This document shows positions 14,554-23,523 of a DNA stretch of 42,154 nt, piece by piece. The DNA lies in contig CAMRCO010000008.1 of assembly GCA_947040945.1 (NCBI GenBank), forward strand, positions 1 through 42,154. The letters are read 5' to 3'. This DNA is from an uncultured Spirochaetia bacterium. GTDB taxonomy: Bacteria; Spirochaetota; Brachyspiria; Brachyspirales; Brachyspiraceae. A program made the translations under genes and the position numbers. Within the stretch, counting starts at the first letter, position 1. Each line of letters begins with the position of its first letter. Under the pieces are notes generated by a model, which did no database searches, had not been told where the DNA came from, and was given only the letters and a program-made list of their open reading frames with translations.

Positions 14554-17319
14554 ATGGATTACCGATCTACAATAAACTTACCACAAACTAAATTCCCTAT
14601 GAAAGCAGGATTAAAAGAAAAAGAACCAAAAATTCTTAAAGAATGGGAAGACAATAAATTATATAATCAAATTAGAGAGCTACGCAAAAATGCTCCAAGC
14701 TTTGTTCTTCATGACGGGCCTCCTTATGCCAATGGGGATATACATGTTGGGCATGCTTTAAATAAAATATTAAAAGATATTATCGTACGCTATAAAACAG
14801 CCCAAGGCTTTAACTCTCCATACATACCCGGCTGGGATTGTCATGGACTACCTATTGAACTTAAAGTTGAAGCACAGCTTGGTGAAAAATATAAAGAAAC
14901 TTCTAAAACTATAATAAGAAAAAAGTGTAGAACTTATGCACAAAAACAAATAGACAATCAACGCAAACAATTTAAAAGGCTTGGAATTATGGGAGATTGG
15001 GATAACCCATACCTAACAATGTCTAAAGAATATGAAGCTGAAATTGTTTCCGTATTTTCACAGCTAGTTCAAAAAGGATATATATACAAAGGGCTTAAAT
15101 CCATTCACTGGTGCATCGACTGTAAAACCGCATTAGCTGCTGCCGAAATAGAATATGATGAAGAGCATATTTCAAAATCAGTTTATGTTAAGTTTCCAAT
15201 ACTGGGTAAAATTAATGACAAATTAGACGGAAATGTAAACGCTATGATATGGACAACAACTCCTTGGACATTACCTGCAAATGTTGCTTGTGCTTTTAAC
15301 GAAGAACTTGAATATGTTGCTGTAAAAATTGGGGACGAATATTCTATAATGGCAAGAGACTTAGTTGAAACTGTTTTGGCAAAAGAGGAAATTAGTTTTA
15401 ATAAAAGCGAGCTTATAAAAATAACAATTGATGAAATAAAATCACTTGTTATAGCTCACCCTTTCATTGAGGGCAGAAAGTCAGCCGTTGTGTTTGCTCC
15501 TTATGTTGACTCTACATCTGGAACAGGAGTGGTTCATACCGCCCCCGGTCACGGAACTGATGACTTTAATACAGGCATTAAAAATAATTTAGAAATATGT
15601 TGCCCTGTAAATGAAGAAGGCAGATATACTAATGAATTTGAAATGATGAAGGGCATGCACATAAGTGAAGCCAATGATAAAATAATAGATTTAATGAGAG
15701 ATAATGGAAAATTATTTTCTACAGAAAAAATAAAACACAGCTACCCTATTTGCTGGAGATGTAAAAAACCTGTAATATTTAGAACTACCAATCAGTGGTT
15801 TATGAATATGAAGCATAATGACCTTGAGCAAAAAACAATAGATTCTTTATCATCACTAAGATGGATTCCTAAATGGGGTGAAGAAAGAATGACCAATATG
15901 CTTAAAGACCGACCTGATTGGTGCCTGTCAAGACAAAGAGCTTGGGGTGTGCCAATTCCTGCTTTCTACTGTAAAGATTGTGGAGAGGTTTTGCTTACTC
16001 CTGAAACTACAAAAAAAGTATCAGACATTGTTAAACAAAGTGGTGTTGATGTTTGGTTTGACATGGAAGCGAGTGATCTTTTGCCTGCTGGAACAAAGTG
16101 TAAATGTGGAAGTGAGAACTTTGGAAAAGAAAGTGATATTTTAGATGTTTGGTTTGATTCAGGTATATCTTCATTCTCACTCGAGCAAACACATGCTAAT
16201 GAAGTTTCATCAGGAATTGATGTATATTTAGAAGGTGGAGATCAATATAGAGGCTGGTTTCAGTCATCAATTTGGCCTTCTATGGCAATAAAAGGAGTTC
16301 CACCATATAAACAACTTATTACTCATGGCTGGGTACTTGATGAGAAAGGGTACGCTATGCATAAAAGTGTAGGTAATACAGTATCTCCTCTTGACATAGT
16401 ATATGAATATGGTGCCGACATTTTAAGGCTTTGGTGTATAAGTGAAGACTTTACGCACAACCTAAGAATAGGCGACAATATGATGAAGGCAGTCGCTGAC
16501 AATTATAGAAAAATAAGAAACACATTTAGATACTTACTCGGAAACATATATGACTTTAACTTTGAAACTGACAAAGTAGACATTGATAATCTTTTACCAA
16601 TGGACAAATATGCCTTGTCAAAACTTCATTCTTTCTTAAAGTTCTCAGAGGAAAAACTTGATAATTATGAATATCATGTATTTTATCAAAGGCTTATAAA
16701 TTATACATCTGTTGACATGTCTGCTACATATTTAGACATTATTAAAGACAGGCTCTACTGTGACAAAAAAGACTCCGAGTCAAGACGTAGTGCCCAAACT
16801 GTTTTATACTATATGCTAGAAAGCCTTATGCGTGTTCTAACGACTTTCCTACCTTTCACAACAGAGGAAATATGGAAAATGCATAAAGGAGACGAGGTGG
16901 CATCAGTACATTTAGAAAACTGGCCTAATTATGACGAGGGTATTATTAATTCAGAAATTGAAAGAGAATGGGACGCAATAATTAAAGTTCGTAATGATGT
17001 ACTCCTTTCTTTAGAGAGAGCACGTGACAATAACACAATAGGAAAATCTCTTGAGGCTTTTGTAATTATAAATCCTAAAAGTGAAGAGGTATTTAATGTT
17101 TTATCTAAATATGTTCAATATCTTGAGGAATCATTTATTGTAAGCAAAGTTGAAATTACAAAAAATAAAGACGACAGTTTTACAGAAGGCGAAGTGTCCT
17201 ACGTAAAAACAAATACATCAGAAAGCGAGAAATGTGTTCGCTGTTGGGGACATTACGAAAGTGTTGGAAGCGACACTAATCACCCTGAATTATGTGAACG
17301 ATGTGTAAAGGCAGTTTAG
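14554..17319 (+). CDS. ileS: Isoleucyl-tRNA synthetase
   Basis: This 921-residue class I synthetase charges tRNA-Ile. The HIGH motif is HVGH (64-67, in GPPYANGDIHVGHALNK), followed by GWDCHGLPIE. The editing domain includes TTPWTLPANVA and GTGVVHTAPGHG, and the anticodon-binding domain is intact. The C-terminal zinc site is C894-x2-C897 and C914-x2-C917, marking the bacterial type. The KMSKS loop reads A-M-H-K-S (601-605); the second Lys and Ser are kept and the first Lys is Ala, a variant I believe occurs in other bacterial IleS. AAGGA precedes the ATG. No T-box leader is visible in the 108-bp upstream region. It is convergent with the NUDIX gene. Confidence 0.98.
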   Translation: MDYRSTINLPQTKFPMKAGLKEKEPKILKEWEDNKLYNQIRELRKNAPSFVLHDGPPYANGDIHVGHALNKILKDIIVRYKTAQGFNSPYIPGWDCHGLPIELKVEAQLGEKYKETSKTIIRKKCRTYAQKQIDNQRKQFKRLGIMGDWDNPYLTMSKEYEAEIVSVFSQLVQKGYIYKGLKSIHWCIDCKTALAAAEIEYDEEHISKSVYVKFPILGKINDKLDGNVNAMIWTTTPWTLPANVACAFNEELEYVAVKIGDEYSIMARDLVETVLAKEEISFNKSELIKITIDEIKSLVIAHPFIEGRKSAVVFAPYVDSTSGTGVVHTAPGHGTDDFNTGIKNNLEICCPVNEEGRYTNEFEMMKGMHISEANDKIIDLMRDNGKLFSTEKIKHSYPICWRCKKPVIFRTTNQWFMNMKHNDLEQKTIDSLSSLRWIPKWGEERMTNMLKDRPDWCLSRQRAWGVPIPAFYCKDCGEVLLTPETTKKVSDIVKQSGVDVWFDMEASDLLPAGTKCKCGSENFGKESDILDVWFDSGISSFSLEQTHANEVSSGIDVYLEGGDQYRGWFQSSIWPSMAIKGVPPYKQLITHGWVLDEKGYAMHKSVGNTVSPLDIVYEYGADILRLWCISEDFTHNLRIGDNMMKAVADNYRKIRNTFRYLLGNIYDFNFETDKVDIDNLLPMDKYALSKLHSFLKFSEEKLDNYEYHVFYQRLINYTSVDMSATYLDIIKDRLYCDKKDSESRRSAQTVLYYMLESLMRVLTTFLPFTTEEIWKMHKGDEVASVHLENWPNYDEGIINSEIEREWDAIIKVRNDVLLSLERARDNNTIGKSLEAFVIINPKSEEVFNVLSKYVQYLEESFIVSKVEITKNKDDSFTEGEVSYVKTNTSESEKCVRCWGHYESVGSDTNHPELCERCVKAV

Positions 17320-17330
17320 ATAAATAAGTT

Positions 17331-17360
17331 AGTATTACTTAATATTCTTAAGTAGATACT
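17331..17360. terminator. Inverted repeat between convergent ileS and NUDIX genes
   Basis: AGTAT-TACTTAA and TTAAGTA-g-ATACT pair over 12 bases with one bulged base and a five-base loop. It lies at the junction of the two convergent genes and overlaps the NUDIX stop codon. It is A/T-rich with no T run on either side, so function as a two-way terminator is uncertain. Confidence 0.35.
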
Positions 17361-17862
17361 CAATAGACTTTACAGTTGACGAGAATGCGAGGAGATTCAT
17401 ATCAATATCTTCTCGCTTCACAAACTCAATATCTTTAGCGTCATCACCTGCAACAACATTTGGAACAAAGTCAAGTCTGCTATAAAAATATAGGTCAAGA
17501 GTTGTATAAAGCATATTGTCAAAAATATAATCATTAGGATATGAGCATAAAAAATCGAGCTGTTCTGGAACAAACGAAATCTCTTCCTCAAGCTCACGCC
17601 TTACAGCCACCTCTGCCGTTTCATGTAAATCAATAAAACCACCGGGTAAATCAGTAAAGTCCTTTCTAGGCTCATACTTTCTTTTAGCAAACAAAATACC
17701 TTCTGGAGTCTCAATAATCGCCCCACAAGCAGCCACAGGGTTCACAAAGTATGTTTGTTTACAATTGCTACAAGTAAACATTTTTACATCGTCAAAGATG
17801 AAAGTGTCTTCTTTGCCACAAAATGGGCAGAATTTAAATTGGTTTTTAATATGTTGTCGCAT
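17335..17862 (-). CDS. NUDIX hydrolase with N-terminal zinc ribbon
   Basis: This is a 175-residue protein. A zinc ribbon (C12-x2-C15 and C31-x2-C34) precedes the NUDIX domain. The NUDIX box starts at G75 (GGFIDLHETAEVAVRRELEE), with E81, R89-E90 and E93-E94 as the metal-binding and catalytic residues; the usual Gly near its end is Ser96. The layout resembles NADH pyrophosphatase-type and related nucleotide-diphosphate hydrolases, but the NudC SQPWPFPxS motif is absent, so the substrate is open. It overlaps the upstream 342-residue gene by 17 bases, so the two are translationally coupled. It ends 15 bases from ileS. Confidence 0.88.
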   Translation of the reverse strand: MRQHIKNQFKFCPFCGKEDTFIFDDVKMFTCSNCKQTYFVNPVAACGAIIETPEGILFAKRKYEPRKDFTDLPGGFIDLHETAEVAVRRELEEEISFVPEQLDFLCSYPNDYIFDNMLYTTLDLYFYSRLDFVPNVVAGDDAKDIEFVKREDIDMNLLAFSSTVKSIEYLLKNIK

Positions 17863-18874
17863 TAGGGTTATTTATTATATATGATGTTAGATTTTTTGTA
17901 TTGTTTAGCACAACTTCTGTTTCTGCCCATATTCCAAATTGAGCATCATTAAAAACTGAGCCTTTTTTTCTAATATGAAATACTTCAGTAATATCTTTAG
18001 GATCAACATTATAATAATCATGTATATAATAATATTCCATCCCATTATTATTCATTTCATTATCTATTAATGTTTCCATCTCCTCAAATGTTTCAGCTAC
18101 TAAATAATATGTAATAAGAAATGATCTCTTCTTACATCGACCTAAGCCTTTAATAGTTACATGCCACCAACGTGGAAGAACAATAATCTCATTTTCAGAT
18201 TCATTTATAAGCTTAAATCCATATTTGTGTTTTAAGTTATTAACGACAGAATAATAATCTAAATTGTTATTTTTAGACCCAACTAAATAGGACAAAGAAT
18301 AATGCCAATGTTCTAAGTCACTTAGAAAAACAACTTTATCATTTTCTGAAAGACAAAACATTTCAATTACTTTGTCTACAAAAGAAGTATATTTGGACGG
18401 CACTGTTATTTCAATTTCTTTATGAGAGTCAATAAAAATTTCAAAACCAGTACTCTCATCTAATACTCCAAAACCAACAAAACCACACTCACACCAAAAG
18501 TCCTCATATCTTGAAAAAAGCCTCTTTGCTTCTTTTAATGAAATATCAGTATCACTAAGTAAAATATCACATTCACGATTAACATCTTCACTAGAACGTT
18601 CTATCACCAAAGTAATGTAGTATGGAAAAAGTCTCAATATGCTTTTAAAAAAAGATGCGCTTCTATTAGAAGACAAGCACACATCATAAAAATACATATC
18701 TCCTAAAGGTGTCGAACTAAATTCTATTTTCACACCCTCTATAGGATTTATACTATTATCATCTGGCATTATGCCTAAAGGATAATGAAAACCATCATTA
18801 ACTAATCTTTTTTCTTTCAATTTATCAATCTTTTTTTTAAGCGCTCTATTTTTAGAAAAATAATTACTACTCAT
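17846..18874 (-). CDS. Hypothetical protein, coupled to the NUDIX hydrolase
   Basis: This is a 342-residue soluble protein with GGAG five bases before the ATG. The first 25 residues are a Lys-rich helix. The rest alternates strands and helices, with Trp-rich segments (FLSDLEHWHYSLSYLVGSKN; VLPRWWHVTIKGLGRC) that hint at two similar halves, perhaps a duplicated domain. I do not recognise the family. Its 3' end overlaps the NUDIX start, so the two proteins are probably made together. No signal peptide or membrane segment. Confidence 0.6.
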   Translation of the reverse strand: MSSNYFSKNRALKKKIDKLKEKRLVNDGFHYPLGIMPDDNSINPIEGVKIEFSSTPLGDMYFYDVCLSSNRSASFFKSILRLFPYYITLVIERSSEDVNRECDILLSDTDISLKEAKRLFSRYEDFWCECGFVGFGVLDESTGFEIFIDSHKEIEITVPSKYTSFVDKVIEMFCLSENDKVVFLSDLEHWHYSLSYLVGSKNNNLDYYSVVNNLKHKYGFKLINESENEIIVLPRWWHVTIKGLGRCKKRSFLITYYLVAETFEEMETLIDNEMNNNGMEYYYIHDYYNVDPKDITEVFHIRKKGSVFNDAQFGIWAETEVVLNNTKNLTSYIINNPNATTY

Positions 18875-19129
18875 ATATTCTCCAGTTAATTAAAGATTAT
18901 TGCTTTGACATCATATTTAATATTTCAAATTTGTCAACTACATAGAAGTAGAATTCTATATAAAAGACGACTAATATAAACAAATACCCACATCTACTTT
19001 AAGCCCACACTAAAACTTTATATAGACTTTTTTATTACTACATACAGTGTTTATTTTAAAATATATTACTTTAAGAAATAATATAAATAAATATTTGAAT
19101 TTTAGATTAAATTAAAATATAATAATAAA

Positions 19130-19948
19130 ATGTTAAAAAATACAAACCAAACACTACATAATCCAACTAAAAGAGTAACTGACATATTAGAACTATTATC
19201 AAAAACTAGCATAGGGCATACTCTTAAAGAAATATCAGACACTCTTAATATCCCACAAAGCACAATATCCCCTATTTTGCAAACACTATGCAAAACACAA
19301 TTTATTATGCGTAATGAATATACTCTTAAGTTTTCGATAGGCGTCACTTCTTTTATGGTTGGATATAGCTTCATAAATAGTTTAGATATACTCGAAATTA
19401 TAAAAAAACATATGCGTAAAATTGTAAAAGAAACAGATGAAATATGTCAGCTAGGAATATTAAACGAAAAAGATGTACTCTATATCGCAAAAGTAGAACC
19501 TACACAACCTATAAAACTAGAATCACATGTAGGAAAAACATTTCCTGCTCATACTACTGCCTTAGGCAAAGCTTTACTTAGTAAATATGACGATGAAAAA
19601 ATTAGGTCTTTATATTCTCAAAAAATGAAAAAACTAACTGAAAAAACAATTTCCGATGTAAATATACTTATAAAAGAAATACAGTATATAAGAGCAAACT
19701 ATATTGCTGAGGAAAGTGGCGAAAACAATAGAGAGGTTAGATGTGTAGCAGTACCTTTAATATTTAAAGGATACATTTTTGCATCTATTAGCATCAGTAT
19801 ACCAATATATAGGTCATCAGACGAAAAAATAGAATCCATAAAAAACTGCTTACTAAAATATAAAGATTCAATAGAAAAAGAATTAAGCAATATAAATATA
19901 GAAATAAGTGACATTAACTTCATAAAAAACAATGCTAATACCATATAA
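19130..19948 (+). CDS. IclR family transcriptional regulator
   Basis: This is a 272-residue regulator. Residues about 15-65 form the winged helix-turn-helix (KRVTDILELLSKTSIGHTLK then EISDTLNIPQSTISPILQTL). Residues about 75-255 are the IclR effector-binding domain, with the AHTTALGKALLS segment and a C-terminal VRCVAVPLIFKGYIFASISI strand. IclR proteins usually repress sugar-acid or aromatic catabolism until an acid ligand binds. The neighbouring convergent kdgT-aldolase-dehydratase operon is the obvious target, via the palindrome at 23400-23434. No Shine-Dalgarno is visible before the ATG. Its last codons lie inside a terminator hairpin. Confidence 0.88.
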   Translation: MLKNTNQTLHNPTKRVTDILELLSKTSIGHTLKEISDTLNIPQSTISPILQTLCKTQFIMRNEYTLKFSIGVTSFMVGYSFINSLDILEIIKKHMRKIVKETDEICQLGILNEKDVLYIAKVEPTQPIKLESHVGKTFPAHTTALGKALLSKYDDEKIRSLYSQKMKKLTEKTISDVNILIKEIQYIRANYIAEESGENNREVRCVAVPLIFKGYIFASISISIPIYRSSDEKIESIKNCLLKYKDSIEKELSNINIEISDINFIKNNANTI

Positions 19949-19968
19949 CATCTATATAGTATTAGCAT
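19932..19968 (-). terminator. Rho-independent terminator of the sugar-acid operon
   Basis: A perfect 10-bp stem (ATGCTAATAC with GTATTAGCAT) extends inward, after one mismatch, by five more A/T pairs. On the minus strand it is followed by TTGTTTTTT, so it ends the minus-strand dehydratase transcript. On the plus strand there is no T run. It overlaps the end of the IclR gene. Confidence 0.75.
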
Positions 19969-19998
19969 AAAAAATACTTCTACATAAACTAATAAAGT

Positions 19999-21168
19999 TT
20001 ATACAAAGTTAGCACCTCTTTGAATAGCAATCTCATTAAAGTTTAATATTTCTGACTTCGTAGGTTTTCCATTAGAAACTAATATAACTTCTTCAAGCAA
20101 CTCCTCGCCAAGTTGTTTAAATGTTTTTTCTCCATATATAACAGGACTCGCATCGAAATCCATATTATCTTTCATAATTTTATAAGTTTCTCTGTTTCCA
20201 GTAATTTTAATAACAGGGGCTATAGGATTTCCTGTTGGAGTACCTCTACCTGTAGAAAATAAAACTACTTGACACCCACCTGCCACCATTCCTGCTACAG
20301 AAGAAGGATCATTTCCTGGAGTATCCATAATTACCAGACCACTACCAGAATCTATTTGTTTAGAATAATCATAAACTTTTTCTATTGTAGTGCTACCACC
20401 TTTATGAATACATCCTAATGACTTCTCTTCTAATGTTGTAAGCCCTCCTGCTTTATTCCCTGGAGAAGGGTTTCCATCTCTAATATGAAGCCCTGTAGTT
20501 ATTTTTATATGCTCCTCATAACGATAAATAATCTCGTATATTCTCTTAGCAACACTTTCATCTTTTGCTCTTTTAGCTAAAATATGTTCAGCACCTATAA
20601 ACTCTGTTGTCTCACTTAACACACTTGTTCCACCAGCATTTACAATAATATCACTTATTTCTCCTATTACAGGGTTAGAAGCAAGACCTGAAGTAGGATC
20701 ACTTCCTCCACATTCTGTACCAATAATTAGCTCAGAAATAGGAAACTCACTTCTTTGCAAACATGAAGCATCTTGAACCATCTGTTTCGCACAACGGGTA
20801 GCTTCCTCGATGGTTTTTAATGTGCCACCACACTCTTGTATTATAAAGCCTTCAAGAGGTTTATTTGTTCTTTTTTCTATAGCTTTTTTAACTAAGTCAA
20901 GTTGTAAATTTTCGCAACCCAAAGAAATTAGAATAGTACCGTATATATTTGGATTTGCTGCAAACCCTGCTATAGTATCAAGTGTATATTCATTATCAAC
21001 TCCAAGTTGTGAACATCCAAGCTGCATATTAAATGTAACTGTACCTTTAACTTGATTCGAAACAACTCTAGTAGTATCAGATGCACAAACACTACATGGT
21101 AAAATTAAAATATGATTTCTTACACCAACTCTTGAGTCACTTCTTTTATATCCTAAAAATGTATCCAT
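19999..21168 (-). CDS. UxaA/SuyB-type dehydratase or lyase, large subunit
   Basis: This 389-residue protein belongs to the altronate/galactarate dehydratase C-terminal family, which includes sulfolactate sulfo-lyase large subunit SuyB. It begins FLGYKRSDSRVGVRNHILIL. Conserved features are GCSQLG, SLGCENLQ, IQECGGT, GTECGGSD, and DTPGNDPSSVAGMVAGGCQV followed by FSTGRGTPTGNP. Cys residues in these motifs likely bind iron. AAAGGAGG lies eight bases before the ATG. It is last in the operon, 15 bases after its small SAF-type subunit. With a KDG-type permease and an aldolase nearby, sugar-acid dehydration (altronate, galactarate or similar) is more likely than sulfolactate cleavage. Confidence 0.85.
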   Translation of the reverse strand: MDTFLGYKRSDSRVGVRNHILILPCSVCASDTTRVVSNQVKGTVTFNMQLGCSQLGVDNEYTLDTIAGFAANPNIYGTILISLGCENLQLDLVKKAIEKRTNKPLEGFIIQECGGTLKTIEEATRCAKQMVQDASCLQRSEFPISELIIGTECGGSDPTSGLASNPVIGEISDIIVNAGGTSVLSETTEFIGAEHILAKRAKDESVAKRIYEIIYRYEEHIKITTGLHIRDGNPSPGNKAGGLTTLEEKSLGCIHKGGSTTIEKVYDYSKQIDSGSGLVIMDTPGNDPSSVAGMVAGGCQVVLFSTGRGTPTGNPIAPVIKITGNRETYKIMKDNMDFDASPVIYGEKTFKQLGEELLEEVILVSNGKPTKSEILNFNEIAIQRGANFV

Positions 21169-21183
21169 AATGTATGCCTCCTT

Positions 21184-21468
21184 TTATCTTAAACACTCTC
21201 TTTTGCTTTCAATATTATGTTCATGAACATGCTCTCCCATCAAAATATCTGTACTAGCAACACCTATATGTTCCCCATACTTTATTAAAAAATCATCTTT
21301 CTTTACATCTCTTAAAGCTATTTTATGATATATTGGAATATCTGTCTTTGCGATTAAACTCATACTCTTTCCGTCTAAAGACTTATAGTTTATATTGCTA
21401 TTTTTCTCTATATGTTCAATAGAAACAAACACATTATCTTTTTCATGTATAACTAATGCATTAATCAT
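21184..21468 (-). CDS. SAF-domain small subunit of the UxaA/SuyA-type dehydratase
   Basis: This 94-residue protein matches the N-terminal UxaA/GarD (SAF) domain that is a separate subunit in SuyA-type enzymes. The signature is IPIYHKIALRDVKKDDFLIK then YGEHIGVASTDILMGEHVHE. The His residues in HKIAL and GEHVHEHN are the conserved ones. AAGGAG precedes the ATG. It lies between the aldolase and the large subunit with short gaps, so the two chains should assemble into one enzyme. In E. coli UxaA these two parts are fused. Confidence 0.85.
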   Translation of the reverse strand: MINALVIHEKDNVFVSIEHIEKNSNINYKSLDGKSMSLIAKTDIPIYHKIALRDVKKDDFLIKYGEHIGVASTDILMGEHVHEHNIESKRECLR

Positions 21469-21482
21469 ATTAAATACTCCTT

Positions 21483-22379
21483 CTAAAAAATTTTATAAAC
21501 ATTTTGAACTAATTCTAGCGACTTATTAAATATAGTCTCATCTATTTTATCAAAAGGAAATAGAGTCTCTGTATAAATTTCTAAACCTCGAGCATCCATA
21601 AGCTTTTTAAATAATAAAGAAAAGTTACTATCCATACTATAAAGTTTCATCAATGGATTAATAATTTTATATATATCTGCTACCATATCAAAATCTTTAT
21701 CATTAGCGGCTTTAACCCATTTCGTCCAAAGCTCAGGTACAATATTAGATAATGCAGCAATACAGCCTTTTCCACCAGACATTATATTAGAAATAAAATG
21801 ATCATCAAATCCTGAATATATTTCAAAATAAGGAAAATCATTTAATATCCTACTAGAAATCTCTAATGTATGTGAAACTACACCTGTGCTATCTTTAATA
21901 CCCTTTATATTTTTATTTTGCTTGCATAAGTTATAAACAGTATCAGCACTAATATTATGACCTGTTCTTGCTTCAAAATTATATATATAAACATCTCCTT
22001 TTACTTTTTTTGCTAATGCATCATAATATTCAAAAATTTTATTTTGGCATAAAGCATAATAATATGGAGCAATAACCAATACTCCTTTAACCCCCAAAGA
22101 AATACTGAAATTTGATAACTCTATTGTTTCTTCAAAATTCATACTTCCAGTCCCCGGCATAATAGACACTCTATTATCTACCTCTGTTACATAAAAACTA
22201 ACAAACTCTTTCTTCTTCTCTAAACTCATTGATGCAAACTCCCCTGTACTTCCAAGAGGAACAATCCCATCAATTCCATTTTCAATTAAATACTCAATCA
22301 CATTCTTGTTGCTATTGTAATCAATATTGCTATTTTTATCAAAAATTGTTACAACAGGCGTAAGTATCTCATAAGCCAT
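21483..22379 (-). CDS. DapA/N-acetylneuraminate lyase family aldolase
   Basis: This is a class I aldolase-superfamily (beta/alpha)8 barrel of 298 residues. I prefer the ATG at 22379 (MAYEILTPVV), which has GGAG six bases upstream; the in-frame ATG at 22391 overlaps that site. The GSTGEF motif, the Tyr of VYIYNFEA and the Schiff-base Lys of IKGIKDSTG are present. The usual Pro after YN-x is replaced (YNFEA), which departs from true DapA. Such enzymes cleave 2-keto-3-deoxy acids to pyruvate plus an aldehyde, or dehydrate related acids. Encoded between a KDG-type permease and a sugar-acid dehydratase, it most likely performs the second catabolic step. It is not expected to make lysine precursors. 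Confidence 0.85.
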   Translation of the reverse strand: MAYEILTPVVTIFDKNSNIDYNSNKNVIEYLIENGIDGIVPLGSTGEFASMSLEKKKEFVSFYVTEVDNRVSIMPGTGSMNFEETIELSNFSISLGVKGVLVIAPYYYALCQNKIFEYYDALAKKVKGDVYIYNFEARTGHNISADTVYNLCKQNKNIKGIKDSTGVVSHTLEISSRILNDFPYFEIYSGFDDHFISNIMSGGKGCIAALSNIVPELWTKWVKAANDKDFDMVADIYKIINPLMKLYSMDSNFSLLFKKLMDARGLEIYTETLFPFDKIDETIFNKSLELVQNVYKIF

Positions 22380-22415
22380 ATTTTTCTCCATTTTTTATTT
22401 TCTAAACTATATTTA

Positions 22416-23378
22416 CTAAAAATTTTGGTTTTTAAGTGGGTACTTAGGGCATCCATATTTTTTTGCCCAGTAATCAGTTACTATAGGTGCTAAAATAGCT
22501 GTAACAACTGTTGCTGCCGCTACTTGAGACGTGGCAACCCCTACATATTGAGACCAAGACGGATCTATTAAAGCAACAGCCGCAGGCACCGCTATGGCAT
22601 TTCCTGCTGTAGTAGATACTGCCCAAGCCGCATAACCTGGTCTTCTATTAATAAACTTATCACAAAGTAAAATAAAAGCACCGCCCACAAATAAAGCAAT
22701 TAAACCTAAAAGAATACCTGAAATACCACCTTTCACTATATTTATAAGGTTAATTCCTCCTCCAACTGTAAACCCTACAAATGGAATAAGCATCCCACAA
22801 CCGGGTTTAAGAAAATCAGCAACTTTTTTGTCCAAATTACCGAGTACTAGTCCTATAAACAATGGGATAACAACAGCAAGCAAAGCCTTAAATGGTATTA
22901 CTGCCATCCCTGATGCTCCTAAAGCTATTAATGTGAAAAATGGACCATCGTTTAATGTTAATAGGCTAAAAGTAGATTGATCAACTTCATCTCCATAAGA
23001 CTCCATTAAAGCTAAATAAATACTTCCATTACTATTTGTTACAGAACTTATTACAGCCAAACTTGTTATCCCAAGCAATCCTGTAGCTCCAAAAAATTTT
23101 CCTACAACAATACCTATTATAGCACCTATAATAAATTTTGAAATAAGGAGCACTCCTCCCCTTCTAACAACAGAAACCATTTCTTTTAATTGTAGTTGTG
23201 TACCAAGGCAAAATAATTGCACCCCGATAATAGCAACTAAACCTGAACTTGTAAATATGGCTGTTGTGAAAGAGCCTATTTGCATAACATCAGGAAAAAA
23301 TGTGTTTAAGAAAGATGAGATAAACATAGGGACAATCATTATCCCAGCAGGAATCTTCTTCAAAAAATCCATTATCAT
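22416..23378 (-). CDS. kdgT: 2-keto-3-deoxygluconate permease (KdgT family)
   Basis: This is a 320-residue membrane protein with about ten membrane segments. GGAGG lies seven bases before the ATG. The N-terminus (FLKKIPAGIMIVPMFISSFL) and the segments NSNGSIYLALMESYGD and STTAGNAIAVPAAVALIDPS are characteristic of KdgT, a proton symporter for 2-keto-3-deoxygluconate or related acids. It is the first gene of the operon and sits just downstream of a large palindrome. Given the dehydratase in the same operon, the imported compound may be the parent aldonate or aldarate and not KDG itself. Confidence 0.9.
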   Translation of the reverse strand: MIMDFLKKIPAGIMIVPMFISSFLNTFFPDVMQIGSFTTAIFTSSGLVAIIGVQLFCLGTQLQLKEMVSVVRRGGVLLISKFIIGAIIGIVVGKFFGATGLLGITSLAVISSVTNSNGSIYLALMESYGDEVDQSTFSLLTLNDGPFFTLIALGASGMAVIPFKALLAVVIPLFIGLVLGNLDKKVADFLKPGCGMLIPFVGFTVGGGINLINIVKGGISGILLGLIALFVGGAFILLCDKFINRRPGYAAWAVSTTAGNAIAVPAAVALIDPSWSQYVGVATSQVAAATVVTAILAPIVTDYWAKKYGCPKYPLKNQNF

Positions 23379-23399
23379 AATTTGACCTCCAAAATTTAA

Positions 23400-23434
23400 A
23401 TTCTTATATACGAAATTAATTCATATATAAGAAT
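23400..23434. promoter_or_regulatory. 35-bp imperfect palindrome, probable operator of the kdgT operon
   Basis: The outer arms TTCTTATATA (23401-23410) and TATATAAGAA (23424-23433) are exact complements. The inner GAA...TTC also pairs, giving 15 of 17 paired positions around 23417. It ends 22 bp before the kdgT start. The inner GAAATTAATTC resembles an IclR-type half-site arrangement, so the IclR protein encoded at 19130-19948 is the likely ligand. Confidence 0.65.
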
Positions 23435-23523
23435 AGTATATTCATAGAATTCTAAAAAGCAAGACCTCTTATAAAAAAAATCTATTATTTTATAAAAAAT
23501 GATTCTAGTATATAATTATTAGC

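Noticed and set aside
16351-16368. IleS KMSKS change to AMHKS as a sign of inactivation
   Set aside because: The second Lys and the Ser are kept, all other motifs are intact and the gene is essential; I believe similar variants occur in active bacterial IleS.
19999-21468. Sulfolactate sulfo-lyase (suyAB) as a firm assignment
   Set aside because: The subunit split fits, but the KDG-type permease and aldolase in the operon favour a sugar acid, and no sulfonate genes are present.
21483-22379. dapA (lysine pathway) assignment
   Set aside because: The operon context is catabolic and the YN-x-P motif is altered; dapF at 13582 is far away and unlinked.
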